A stretch of DNA of 64,000 nt from assembly GCA_013396915.1 (NCBI GenBank), contig VWZL01000298.1, positions 1,154,695-1,218,694 on the forward strand, read 5' to 3'. This document shows positions 50,633 through 63,054 of this stretch, piece after piece. This DNA is from Stercorarius parasiticus. Lineage: Eukaryota > Chordata > Aves > Charadriiformes > Stercorariidae. Made by a program: the position numbers and the translations under genes. Numbering within the stretch: position 1 is the stretch's first letter; every line of letters starts with the position of its first letter. The notes under the pieces are model-generated. The model was not told where the DNA came from. It did not search any database and saw only the letters and a list, made by a program, of their open reading frames with translations.

Positions 50633-53600
50633 AAACTCATCTTCCACCAAACCATTCTCCCCCCATTCATAATAGTTTAGGGACCTGAAGCTTTCAGACT
50701 TTTGAAACTGGGCTCTCAAAGGGATGAATACCAAGCTCCTCATGATTTTGCCCAAGCCTCTAATGCCTGGCAGCCTCCTCACTGTAGTTCAGTACTGTCG
50801 TAGACATTCAAGAGGATTTGGGGAGGGAAATGGGGCCTTTCAGTCATTTTTCCAAAGATAATGAAGATGTATTCAGCTTCTGGCAGCTGAAGTACAGGGG
50901 AAGGATTTGGAATTATTCTAAACATATTTTTGTTTTTCCCTCAGAAACACTGTCAAGAGAGATTATTGGTTTTTTAAATTGTTCTTTAGTCATTCTTGAA
51001 GCAGTCTCAAGTCATCATGACGGGAACCCGACTGAGTTCAGAGAACAGAGAAAGAGGAGGAGAAGCAGTCAGGGAAGAACTTGCTAGGAATTCACCACGG
51101 TAATTTCACAAATGCTGCTTTACAATTCATCTATTGTCCTCAAAATAGCTCTAATGTGCTCTACAGTTCACACAACGAGCAGGGGGAAAATGTATTAATC
51201 ACAATGCAATGAATTGCTGGCTTGCAGATTAGAAAAATAGAAACTATAGACTCTGAAAGACACTCGGGGAGAAATTGACCTCCAGAAATACTTAAGATGG
51301 TGTTAAAGGAATGCAGTATTTTTAATCAAATAAGAGTCAAAAGTCCCAGTCAAACTCGAGTCTTTTTTGTGTAAAGTACTGAGAGAGACAGGGCATAGCC
51401 CCAGTGAAACACGCACAGGCGGGTGTCATTGAAGTTTTGATACACCAGGTATGATATTTTGAACTTGGCAATGCATATGCAACTCAGGAACTTCTTAAGT
51501 AAGCAAGAGGCCATAAATGCAGCAGACAGCATCTGTTGGAAAGAATCCATCTATGTTCTTGTGCTCTCTCACGTGGGATTTATAGTCAAGCTAAACCTCA
51601 AGCCACACCACCAGACTCCAAAATATGATGCTGCTGCCTACGTAGACACACAGATACCATCTCTGTGTTTGTCATCTGGCGTCAAGTCCTGAAATTTCAT
51701 ATCTTCAATTTCCTCTGCGACCACAGTCTGATAGACTTTTTTCAAAAAGAGAAGCTAGCGCTTTTACTGTGTTACAATTCCACTTTATGGCATCTAAGAA
51801 AATGCTAAATGCAAGATTTCTAATGAGATAGAGAATTAGCAACACAAACATGAAAACAGAAAAGCTTTCACCCTCTGTACCTCAATTTATGTAAGAGCAG
51901 ACACAGATAACATTTGCTCAAATGGTTGTTTCCTCATTGCTCTGGGCTGCAATTAAACTAGCTTTAACTATCATTGTCTTAAAAATGCCTTAGCTCGAGC
52001 TTGAATCGACAGCACGCATTTCTGCTCTCTGATCTGAGACGAAACGATTTTAATATTTCCCTAGAGCCAAGTAGAAAATACATAGTATTGCATGTTTTTT
52101 TAGATGGCCTTTAATAAGGCATTTTAATACAAATATTTTTATTTTCATTTCAGTTTCGTTTAGAATTAAAAACCAAAACAAAACACACAAAAAACCCAAA
52201 ACAAAACAAAAAAAAAAACCCAAACCACAAACTGTGAATAAGTGCTAAAGAAAATTCTGGTACCAGCTGTATATTACCACCAAAGTAATGCTAATGAATA
52301 TTTCCTCCTTAAGTGCTAAAATAGAGAAAGTTAGCTGTAAAAAAACCCGCAGCCAATCTGCAGAGGAGACAGCGGGTACGTATCTATGAAATACTGTGGG
52401 ACTACTGCCATCTTCTGGGACATGAAACAAAGGCATGTCAATACTAAATGAAATACTTTTAACTTGCAAGAACGGAAAAGGTTTAGGGTTTGAGATACAG
52501 AATAATTAGAAATTCTTGAGGGCTGACTCATTTGCCCATGGCTTCTTGTACATATCATATTCCAATTCTTCACCATTTACATATTTGACTCCTAAAAACT
52601 GGGTTAACATCATTTTATAGGCACGGCAAAATTATACTCCTTTCATTTAAGTTGTGGGGAAGACAGTTGCAAGTACTTGTTGCATTCTACTTCTGAGAAG
52701 TTTCTCAGAGTGATTGCATGGGAATAAGGTAGCTTTTTTAATTTATATCACACTGACTGTAGTGGCTTGTCATGGTTCATGGTTAAGGCTTACTGAAGTG
52801 CTGTTGTATGTTATACGAACATATAATTCAGTAGATGTATGTGTGTGTGATGCATTTTGTTGTAAGTCTATTGCATATTTCAGGCTTTTTCTACTTTGGG
52901 AAGGACCCCAAGCAGTGAGAGAATTAGATTAATTTATTCCTTTTTTTCTTCTTTTAAACTTACAGCGTTTAAAACCATGAGCTTGTTTACCCCCTAGATT
53001 GATTGTGACCAGAAAAGTTTGTTGCAGGAGTTCAGCACTCAGTATACAAGCTGTGAGTGGTTTTGTCATGGCTGACAGCAAAGAACTGTTTGGTGTTTCA
53101 TCACTGGAGCGTAGCTCGCGATCAGGAGGCAAGTAAAAAGAAATCGCATAGCTCCAGGCTTTTCAGGGACGGGTTAGACTTCAGGACCACAGAAAACAAA
53201 CACTTAATAAGAAGTTAGTTAATTAGTTAATTAATTAAATGAATAAATAAAGACACAGGACTCTCAATTCTCCCTGAGTGGTACGTTACTCCTTTTCGAA
53301 ACAAACAGCAACTCCCGCCCAACCTTACGGTCTTGGACAGCCCCCTGATAGATTAGGCTGTTTAATGCATGCACCTGATATGCCTGTGGCATAACTAAAC
53401 TTGGGATGTTTTAATTTGTTTTACCAGTTTGTCCCCATTCTCTCTCCACTTCAAGTTGGATGTCTCCTAGCTTGAAATTGCAATTGATTCCTGGGCTTTT
53501 TTTTGCAGGACAACGCAAACAAACCGAGGCAAAATGTTACATGTTCAAAAACAGGAGGAAAACTGGAGCCACCTGCCCACAGCCCAGCAAGATCTATGGG

Positions 53601-55029
53601 ATCTCGGGTGGCCTTTGGGACAGGAGTACCAAATGTGTGTCATGCGAGTTGTACAACACCTGACACCCTGCCTTGGGTTTATCTTTGCTGTTAATGCCCG
53701 CCATCAATCTTGTACCTCCTGAGGCTGACCGCTCTTATCAGAAACTGCTTTACTTCTGCCCACTCATTGCCTCTCGCTCGTAAAAGATAGTTTTATACTC
53801 GGCACAGCTCAGAGTATCAGCCTGTTGGCTCAGCAGAAATAACCCCATGTCCTGAAGGAGTCCCCCGCACTCAGGTGAGGCAGCGGAGGAAAGATGTTAT
53901 GGAGTCTTCGACTAATCTGGGCATGAGTTTATGATAATTGGCAAGTGATACACACCACTCTCTAATAACAAAAATTTAAAAAACCGATCTGGGATGAGGT
54001 CTGTGCGACTGTTACTAAGATCCCATTCTGCTAAAAATCCCAGTACGTTTCTTTGCTTGATCGTGCCAACTAAAATGAGATACAACCCGGCAGTTCTGAG
54101 CGAGTTAGTTTATTAGTTATGTGAGGTAGTTTCTATAATATGAAACTTGTTTTTCTGATATTCCAGGGTTACCTCATACTTGATGAGCAGACTTTAGATG
54201 TTTATTACTATGACAACCCAGAGAAAACAAAATCTGTGTTCCGTGCTTGTCCTTTTGGCACATTTGATTGAGTAGAAATTTAATTTAATATTTATAATAT
54301 TGCATTTATACTACTTGCTCCATTTTTAACTATGTTGAACAGGGATGGTTTAATGTGAGAAACTTGACAAAAAGAGAAAAAAATATTTTCCACCAGTTTT
54401 TACGCTAAGCACTGATTTTGCTGGTCGTAAACGGTATTTTGCAGAGCATAGTTTCCATAAAACTATGGAGACAATCTGTCACCCGTCAGTAAGTATTATC
54501 CAAGTTATGTTGTATCCCTAGGAAACATGAAATACAATTTAAATAAGTGTGCCAGTGTGAATTATTTATTGACTTGTTACCTTTGAATTTTATGCAAAAC
54601 TGTTCTCTACATTCCAGTATTAATATTTTGAACAGCTACTACTGTTTTGGCACCATTGCTGTTTACAGGGAGGAGGGGAGGTTTATTGCTTCAGGCTATC
54701 GCAATATCGTCTCTCTCTTGTCTTTGAAAAGCAAAGTTATTTCTTACTGTGCTTCTGTTTCTGAGTGGAAGAGCTAAAGTCTATAAGATCATTTAGATAG
54801 GGCCTTCGAGCTGTTTGTAGGAATATAATGCATAGCACAAGGATGCATAGAAATATGCCTGCTCCTAGAAAGCCTTCTATGTTCTAAAAATGCTGAGATG
54901 CGCATTTAGCGCAACAGTGGAGAAACGTGTGTGATCTTTCTTTCATTCAGTTTTGTATAACTGGAAAAGGATACTGGAACTGGCAAGCCAATTAATTAAA
55001 ATTTACTGAATAGCTATAGGATTAGCCCA
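50633..55029. other. Unique non-coding DNA
   Basis: No gene or transposon recognised. An A/C-rich low-complexity tract (AAAAC and AAACCC units) lies at 52168-52228, and a TTAA/TTAG-rich tract at 53210-53250. Confidence 0.6.
52168..52228. repeat. A/C-rich low-complexity tract
   Basis: AAAAC, AAACCC and long A stretches with hardly any G or T. Simple sequence. Confidence 0.8.
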
Positions 55030-55040
55030 GAAGCAGCAAA

Positions 55041-55252
55041 TCCTCAGGGGTGCCACCCGTTGATAACTTTATCTGCCTCCCCAGAGAAGCAGCTGTAGGG
55101 ACAATCGAGAGGGATGATCCAGCGGATGGAGCCTGAGCTGCACTTACAGGACGTTTCCCACGAGAGGTCCTCACTGTCGCTAGAAGCTGTCATGCAGCCG
55201 AGATGGGTCTTACTCAGGGAATGCTGCAATGTCTTCTCCTGACAAATATTGA
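55041..55252 (-). other. Possible exon-like open segment, unrecognised product
   Basis: Read on the minus strand, a plausible splice acceptor (a T-rich run near 55290-55310, then GAGTTGTTTACAG ending at 55253) opens directly into a frame of about 70 codons ending in TGA at 55041-55043. The translation is cysteine-bearing (for example SCKCSSGSIRWIIPLDCPYS) and there is no ATG at its start. The segment holds several CpG sites in otherwise CpG-poor DNA. I recognise no family, see no good polyadenylation signal downstream, and cannot link it to other exons. It may be a terminal exon of a lineage-specific transcript, a relic, or chance. Confidence 0.2.
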
Positions 55253-55639
55253 AGGCAGTGTTCTGTAAACAACTCCTACTCTTGGGTTACTTGCTTGAAA
55301 GAAAAAAAAAATCAAGGAAAATGGGAGGAGGGGTATGTGGATATAACGGGGTTGTTTTCAGACTTGCACATCTGCTAAGTTTTCAACCATGGTATTTTGA
55401 ACGAGGTATTTTGAAATAAGCAAAATGCCCCATATAGGAAATGTAGAATACTTTAACTAAAGTTCCTTTTTATTTTATAAATTCAATATAAACTTTTGAC
55501 TGTAGTACAGAATTTTATTTTAAGAGTGAAGAAAATCCTGACAACATCTATTTTGATACTTCTTGGCAAAAAAACCCCAACACATTAATGATACATTATA
55601 TTCATAAGCCATTCTAAATATAAATCTATTCTCTTATAG
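55253..55639. other. Unique non-coding DNA
   Basis: AT-rich with an A-run near 55299-55310; nothing recognised. Confidence 0.6.
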
Positions 55640-56220
55640 GTTGTGTGATAAAAGCTCCTGTGCACACCCACAAAGGAGCACAGAGAGACGATGTCAGGTG
55701 GGAGACCCCAAATAGTACCCTGCCCTGGCTGCTCCCAGGCCATCTCATTGCATGAGCCACCACCCACCTCCACCAGCCCCGAGGAGCACAGGGGCACAAG
55801 GCAGGTGGGAACCCAAATCAAGGACTTGGAGGACTCGCAAGGCTATCCCAGGACAGCCTCAGCACCAGGGTCCCAGTGTGACACCCATCACTGTGACTCA
55901 AACCTGGAGCACCTTCTGGACTGAGGGGGGCTGCTGCCTAGGGGTGTGGGACACTTGATGGGATGCAGGGGAAGAGCATTTTTGAAAAGCACAAGCATGG
56001 GACTTACTATGCGATATTTAGGGGAGAAAGCAAAGAGGGGAGAAAGGGAGGATTTAGGTGATTTGGGGAGGAACAAATGTAGGGAAAATAGGGGTTAAGG
56101 GGGTAAAGGGGTTAAAAGGGGTGGTCGTGTGTCAATAGTTGGCTGGTCGGTACATTTGTCTGGCCATGCCCTGTGCCTGATCAGCGCAGTCTGCCCTGTC
56201 TTTTCCTTCACTGCCCTCTT
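55640..56220. other. GC-rich block, possibly an old LTR or other interspersed repeat
   Basis: The base composition changes sharply from AT-rich flanks to G- and C-rich text. It contains a G-run-rich purine section (about 55925-56125, with repeated AGGGGTTAA and GGGGTAAAGG words) followed by TGGCTGGTCGGTAC and a section of C/T-rich text (CTGCCCTGTCTTTTCC). The look is that of an avian retroviral LTR or a non-autonomous repeat, but I found no clear TG...CA termini or target-site duplication. Open frames here are not convincing. Confidence 0.3.
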
Positions 56221-57284
56221 GAACATACTACGTGAAAAAGTGGCAATCTATTTAGAGCACTGATTTATTACCGGATCAGTTAAAAAAAATAAATCCAGTT
56301 TCGTGGTTTCTGAAGAACTTAAGTCCTGCAGCTCTTTCTCCACTAGAGGCCTCTGCAATAGGGGACCGAGAAACCACTCACCCCACGAACAAGTCCTTTA
56401 TCCTTGGCGCTGCTTTTTAGTCCTGTTAATTTTTGTGAAGTTACTGGTGACTTGAATGGAATTTACTGGAGAACTTCTCTCAGAGCTGTGCAACTGCATT
56501 TGTTTGGGTGAAGTCTCTGACATGGCTAGCTATGTGTGGCAAATACCTCACATACACGCTCTGACTTCATGCACGTGTATTTAAATAACTAAGCCTTTAA
56601 GCTCTGCCCAAAAGAGCGTCATATGTGGTCAAATGTGGACGTGGAGAGCAATGGGCTCCTGCAAACCCCAGGAAGATCAAATTACCTTTTATTGCATTTA
56701 TTACTGTATGCATTTATTTATTTATTTATTTATGCAAATACAAATATATTTAATATTTATTATTGTATGAAAATATTTGTTTATATTGTTTTTATTGTTG
56801 TTATTGTATGAGAATATTTATTTATTATTGTATGTAAATATTACATTTCTATTTAAATTTCCAGATATTCAAATTTACCATATTCTCTAGTCTGCCTCCG
56901 AAATTCAGGACTGCTGAGTAAGCAGCAGAAATGAGCGTGTTCTGCATTAAGTGGGACAGAGCAATGCTCTAAGCATAAACAGAGGAAAAAGTACTCAAGT
57001 AAATTTTCTGAGGGATAAGTCATCTGTAAACACTCTTTGGCTATGTTTAAACAAGGCCTGCTGTGCTGACTTTGCACATGGCTGAAACCTGTGCGTGTGT
57101 GAACTGCCCCCTGCCTGGGGGGACAAGAGCTGGGGCTGAAGGGTCTCTGAGAACATACTGTAAAGGAGCTGTGCTGTTCTACCCCAGGGAAGAATGAAGA
57201 TAAAGGCTTCCAGGTGGCCAGACTTTTCTGCTACCTGTTTCAGAGCTTGCAGTTTCAGGTGTCAAATCAATAATTCTGTTCCAT
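56221..57284. other. Unique AT-rich DNA
   Basis: No gene recognised. TTTA and TATTGTATG-like units make a low-complexity stretch at 56695-56850. Confidence 0.6.
56695..56850. repeat. AT-rich low-complexity tract
   Basis: TTTA repeats at 56712-56733 followed by imperfect units around TATTATTGTATG and AAATATTT. Simple sequence. Confidence 0.75.
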
Positions 57285-57757
57285 GGACCTGTTGGAGCGG
57301 GTCCAGAGGAGGGCGACAAAGATGATCAGAGGGCTGGAGCACCTCTCCCATGAAGACAGACTGGGAGAGTTGGGGTTTTTCAGCCTGGAGAAGAGAAGGC
57401 TCTGAGAAGACCTTATACCAGCCTAACAGTACCTAAAGGGGGCTTATAGGATGGGTGGGGACAGACTCTTTATGAGGGAGTGTAGCAAAAAGACGAGGGG
57501 TAATGGTTTTAAACTGAAAGAGGGGAAATTTAGATTAGATATTAGGAAGAAACATTTTACAATGAGGGCGGTGAGACACTGGAACAGGTTGCCCAGGGAG
57601 GCTGTGGATGCCCCATCCCTGGAAGTGTTCAAGGCCAGGCTGGATGGGGCTTTGAGCAGCCTGGTCTAGTGGGAGGTGTCCCTGCCCATGGCAGGGGTGT
57701 TGGAACTGGGTGATCTTTAAGGTCCCTTCCAACCCGAACCATTCTATGATTCTGTGA
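57285..57757 (+). mobile_element. CR1 LINE 3' fragment (plus strand)
   Basis: About 470 bases of a CR1 3' end. It enters ORF2 in frame at 57286 with [20 protein letters not shown] and stays open for 39 codons to LEKRRL, then meets TGA at 57403-57405 where CR1 normally has CGA (arginine). It later reads VRHWNRLPREAVDAPSLEVF and ends ORF2 at LDGALSSLV. The 3' UTR has GCAGGGGTGTTGGAACTGGG, CCCTTCCAACCC and the tail ATTCTATGATTCTGTGA. It is a 5'-truncated dead copy that matches the 32925-33149 element closely over the shared part. Confidence 0.96.
57286..57669 (+). pseudogene. CR1 ORF2 C-terminal remnant
   Basis: This is the coding part of the CR1 above: the region after the RT catalytic core, running to the ORF2 end. 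One in-frame TGA at 57403 fits a C-to-T change at a CpG, the commonest decay in methylated repeats. Besides this stop, there is at least one frame change before the terminal block, which is open at 57451-57669. Confidence 0.8.
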
Positions 57758-58825
57758 TATTTTGAATTACCATGGAGCACTTGTTCTACCATGACAATTA
57801 GTTTGTTCAAGTTGCTCAATGACTTCCATCATCCCTTCAGTTTTGTACAGAAGAAATCTACTGTGTTTCACTTGCCAACAAGGACAATAAAAATGCATGG
57901 CATACGCTTCATTTCTGTAGCCACAGAAGTCTAAATACCAAATGTCTTTTAAAAAAAGTCTTTACCAAATGTCTAAATAGTGTGCATATATTCTGGAAAG
58001 TTTAGGTATAATTTGTTCTCACTAGAGATACGGGCCTTGTGCCAGCAAGGCTTTTTGAACACAGGGGAATTCGTCCTGAGTGTAAACTCATTAGGTCCCT
58101 CAGGACATCTGCTGCGTTAAAAGAGCTGTATGGAATATGCAGGTGTAGGGTCCTGGGTGATTCCAGTAACCTCTACTGTATCTCCAGATCAGTCTGACTA
58201 GCAAAAGCCTAGTCTAAAGGCTGGGGATAAATCTAAATTTGCCTGAGGTGGGTTCCTCCAGTTTTATTATTGGCATAACTCCAATTGAAATGGTAATTAT
58301 GAGTATTTTACAGTGATCTTCAAGAAAAATCTGACCACCTCTTACTGAGGTGGTCTTATTCATATATTGCAGGAGGGATATTACCCTGAAATGAAGCCAC
58401 TGAGCTGTATCTATGCACTTGAAAATGTAGCCATTTTTTTGCAAATAATAGCAAATTGCTCTGAAGACACAGAAGTTGTGTTGCATTGCTATATCGGCTA
58501 CTTTTGAAATGTCTTATTTTGAAGAATTATGCAATATCTGATGCAGAGAAAAAATCCTGCTGTGGCAATATGCAGTATTTCTCCATTTTAAATACGTATA
58601 TTCATATTACCCTTCATATGTGCATGCACCACATCTTTCCTCTCTTTAATAAAGTTTGACAGTTTGTGACAGGACAGAAAGGGAATTCATTATATTTAGT
58701 AACAGAAAACCCATTTCTCATTTTTCTAGTGCCAAGCAGCTGCAACGAAATTGCCTAAACCACTATATCACAATTCCTCGCCATTGTGGTTCTTCAGGTC
58801 AGCCTCAAGGGTCTTCAATTTCCTT
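57758..58825. other. Unique AT-rich DNA
   Basis: Nothing recognised apart from a perfect 9 bp hairpin with a 5 base loop at 58333-58355 (GACCACCTC...GAGGTGGTC). Confidence 0.6.
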
Positions 58826-59132
58826 ATGTTCACAGCTTGGCACCTGGTGATTTTTAGAATCAGGAAATATAAGGAAGCTATATATTTTTATTCTGAGAAC
58901 GAATTTGCTATATTTAAGAAGAAATAAATCTGTCAGTTTGAAAATATTAAAAATCAGAAGCTTGGCTGTAATAATCACATAAATGTCAATGCCAATTCTG
59001 TTTAGCAAACTTTGGAATGAAAATTTTCTGCATGACAAAGAAACTCGCCTTCTCCCTGAAAGAAATTGTCTATGTGCAGGAGAAATTGAATTTTTATTTC
59101 AATAATCAATGGAGTTTAAGAATACATTATGG
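58826..59132. repeat. 307 bp direct repeat, copy 1 (probable assembly duplicate)
   Basis: The sequence from ATGTTCACAGC to ACATTATGG is identical, base for base by eye, to 59134-59440, and only a single N lies between the copies. No real tandem array continues on either side. This is the pattern left when two contig ends that overlap are joined without merging. The repeated text is AT-rich and non-coding; identical short open frames occur in both. Confidence 0.95.
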
Positions 59133-59133
59133 N
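59133..59133. other. Single N at a contig-like junction
   Basis: One N stands exactly between the two 307 bp copies, marking a join or an unresolved base. Confidence 0.97.
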
Positions 59134-59440
59134 ATGTTCACAGCTTGGCACCTGGTGATTTTTAGAATCAGGAAATATAAGGAAGCTATATATTTTTATT
59201 CTGAGAACGAATTTGCTATATTTAAGAAGAAATAAATCTGTCAGTTTGAAAATATTAAAAATCAGAAGCTTGGCTGTAATAATCACATAAATGTCAATGC
59301 CAATTCTGTTTAGCAAACTTTGGAATGAAAATTTTCTGCATGACAAAGAAACTCGCCTTCTCCCTGAAAGAAATTGTCTATGTGCAGGAGAAATTGAATT
59401 TTTATTTCAATAATCAATGGAGTTTAAGAATACATTATGG
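59134..59440. repeat. 307 bp direct repeat, copy 2 (probable assembly duplicate)
   Basis: Identical to 58826-59132. The sequence then continues into unique DNA (TAATAAGGCTG). Confidence 0.95.
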
Positions 59441-62400
59441 TAATAAGGCTGAAAGGCACCCAGCATTATTTTTCCTTAAAAAGTTACTCAGTATTCTTGC
59501 TGCTGTAAACTTCAGTGGGCTACATTGGCTAAAATGAAAGAAGATTAAGTCATTTTCTCTCTATACAAAATGGTCATATGCTTTGTATACAAGTAGTAAT
59601 AATTGAGGGAATGTGACGGTAGGCAATAGGAGAGAATTCAATTGAATTCCTTAAGAATGACTTCAGATACTTGCTTTGGGCTCTGCAATGAGACAAAAGA
59701 AGGGTTTCCTTTTTATCTGACTTTATTTCCACTGAACATATATTTCCTAATTCTTTGTCAGTGTATGACTTCAAAATAAAGTTCAACAAATATTTCTGTT
59801 CCAGTTAAATTTTACAATTAGCAGAATTAGAACGTTTCTGACTATAAAGACAGGAATTAAAAGCAGTAAAAGCATTAGATAGAGCATGGTAAAAATCAAA
59901 CTACTTCATATTTATTCACTTTACTACCCAAACCCTCCAAAGTTTGCTATTTCCATATGTTCTCATTGAAAAACTGAATGGTTTTATCATCGTGGTAAAT
60001 GTAGGCAATGCAAAGTGATTCAGAAATTTGGTTATTACTACTGCTGTGGTGTCAAAAGAGCATCAGTTTGTGCTCTGCTGGGTCCTTTCCTGTGCAGCCT
60101 GATCAGCTCAGCCCTGCTGGGACTTGCCTTCCCCCAAATCCTCTGTCCCTGGCTCTGGGTCAGCACCTTCAGAGCCTCAAAGCTCTTGCAAGAGAGCGTA
60201 GGAGTGGACCTCTGCCGCTCCTTACACCCCTCAATAACACATTTCCAGCAGGTTGAGCACTGGTTTTACAGAGGAGGTTTTACAAGTTAGGATTACTTCA
60301 GTAATCAGGGAGACAGTGAGATAAAAAGGAGAACTGCCTTGCACAGTGCTTTGAGTGATTGTCTGCTATCATCTGCTGTTACTTTCCCAGAAAAATCAGA
60401 TCTTCTGAGGAATACTTGTATTAGTGAGGAAGGTGAGAGGACACCACCTCAAAAGATCATACAGTAAAACAAATCTAAGATTATGCAGGGCAGGACTGAC
60501 CCCTCTCAAAGTCAAAGTAGATTTATGATTTCCGTACCATAAAGGATTTACCAATATAAGCTATTCTTCAAAAAGTTCCTTTTGAATCTGAACAGATTTT
60601 TTAACCCCTCTGGATGTGCCCTGTGACTTTGAGAATCACTCATATTGATAGTTGCCTGCAATGCACACACAGAGCTTCAACCCTGCCAGTTACGAGTTCA
60701 GTGCAAACACAGCCACAAAAAGCTGTTGGATATTAGGAGGTTTTTTCCCAATTTGAAGTTGTGCAGGAGAAATCCAGTCTGACGGGGGCTAATAATATGA
60801 ACTACGGAGATATTCTCGCATGCACACACATACAAAAGCCTAAATCAGCAGCTACATCCACTGCAGGTCCGTTGTTTGTTGTACATCGCATTGAAGGGAG
60901 CAACCTCATTGATCAACTCCTGTTTCCTCCACAAAGTGCATTTTTGACGATATCCTCCTGTGATAATCCTTCTGTATCAATTGTGGAATGAGATTTTGTG
61001 GGGCATGTTAGTCATACTGCTAGTACAGTAGAAAAATGTATGTTTACAGTGCACCTATAGATTTACTAGTACAGTTAGTTTTAGCCCCTGCATTGCAAAA
61101 CAACAGACAAGTGTCTATAAGCAAACGTATGTCTTCTGGGACTTTCTCTATGGCTATGAAAAATATAGGTTCTTTTTAAACCAAAATCTTTGATGGTATA
61201 TTTTTTGTTGTCAGTGGTTTATTGTTTTCCTTAATTCTTTTAATATTTTAACATCAGTTTTACACCACTTTGTTTTGTTTTAAAAAATATGAATGTGATA
61301 TTTCTGTATTACTCTGAAAATGGTATAAATGGGGATGTTAATAGTTTCATATGTCTTTGCTACTGATACTTATTTTATATTAGTGGGATCTGGCATTTTT
61401 GTCTCCAAGTAATATGCAGTTCAAGAACAATGGCTATTGTGAGTTGTGGATCGTTACTGTATTTGTCTGAAGTTTTTATAGTTACAAATTTCCGGTGTTT
61501 CTCTGTTATAACTTAGTTCAGGGCAGTTACAATACTGAACAACTTCTCTAATGTTCTTCAGTCTGAGATGTAATAAATCATGCTTTCAGGAGAATTTAAG
61601 AGATAAGAACTATCAAAAAAAGAGTTTAAAGAGAACTATCACTGTATTTCAGAGATGATGCTACGCTGAGCAGCTGTAGAGTTCAATGGGAAGCTTTTGC
61701 CATTAAATTTATCAGGATTTTAATGGTCATTTGGCAAGAATTGTGTAGGTGGTTATAAATGGCAGTATAATACAGGTTGGGACACAGCATAGCTGTAGGT
61801 GAGAAGTGTAGCAATAATGAATAAACTTTTGCAACATTTAATGTCAAAGAGCTTGATTTGGCAATTAAGTGTTTGAATTGCTGCTGTTGTTTTGGTTGTT
61901 GTCTTAGCTAAACCCCACGACTACCTCTTTACAGCAACGTAAACTGCATACCGGCCCCCCTCTTTGCTGTTCTTCAAAAAATCCTGTAACTTGCTCACCA
62001 CCGGCTGTCTCAGCTGTACGAGGAAACAGCTAAGCGTGTAAATAAGTATCAGATCACTAGATGTCCTCCTCCCACAAAATTTCTTCTCATTCTCGGGTAG
62101 CAAACTGATAATATTCTCTTTGAAAAGACCTAAAACCATGTACAGCACTAAAAGATTGCCAGTGTAAATTTGTGTAGTCACAAATGACCTGCTCCCATAA
62201 AAGACCCCCAGGGTAGGTCAGGGCTCTGCGCTTACGAAATATTTTTTCTTACCGACATATTAGGCCCTCAAGGGATACAGAGGAATTTTCTGTCATGGCA
62301 TGTGTTGCAGAAGCAGGGCTGCTGGGAAGCTGTCCCCTTGTTGGTGACTTCTTAGAAAAATCTGGAGTGTGTAGATACCCAAGACTGACTGTAAGTAATA

Positions 62401-63054
62401 GTTTTTATCATCTCTATGCACTGGCTATATGGCAGTTTCCATGCACAGAGGTATAGATTCTCAAGATAATTCATTATTTTTGTGTTATGTGGCCCCTTTC
62501 CCTTCTGTTTTTTCTTGCTGAGGAAATACCAGCTTTTGGTTTATTAAAATTTCCCCAACAGTACTGTCTGAATACAGCCATATTCTTTATAGAATATGAA
62601 TCTCTGCCACTAGAAATGGATAAATATCTCTAGTCAGCTAATGACAGCAATCTGTAGGGCCCGCTTCAGGCACAGAAGCTGGGACGGTTTTCCTGCTGCA
62701 ATCCAGCAAGCCCAGTTGGCACTGGTGGCTGGAGGCGCCTCTGGGAACTGGAAAGGATAGGGTGTAGGATGGGGAAGGGAGTGATGCCTGAGGGAAGCCT
62801 GTGGAGAGGAAGGGAGGATGAATGTTCCTTTTGGTTTTCCCAGGACCTGAAACAATTCCTGACTCTCTTGTCATGAATCATTAAAATTATGCATGCCTCT
62901 TGCACACCATATTACTCAAAATGGTTTTAAATACTGACAGCATTAATGAGCATCAAAGTAATAATTGTGATATGTGCTTGTAGTTGAAAAGTATAGCCTA
63001 AGAAATTGAAGTGTACCACAGAGCCAGAGGAAGAATGGTATTTTATTCATATCG
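59441..63054. other. Unique non-coding DNA
   Basis: No gene or transposon recognised. GC-richer stretches lie at 60070-60260 and 62640-62870. On the minus strand a frame of about 100 codons is open from 62219 to 61919, ending GRYAVYVAVKR, with no ATG at its start and no family I recognise. Confidence 0.5.

Noticed and set aside
58333..58355. 9 bp hairpin GACCACCTC...GAGGTGGTC
   Set aside because: Short, isolated, no supporting context.
59017..59537. Repeated identical open frames suggesting a duplicated gene
   Set aside because: They are in the 307 bp segment that is probably duplicated by assembly; no protein family is recognised.
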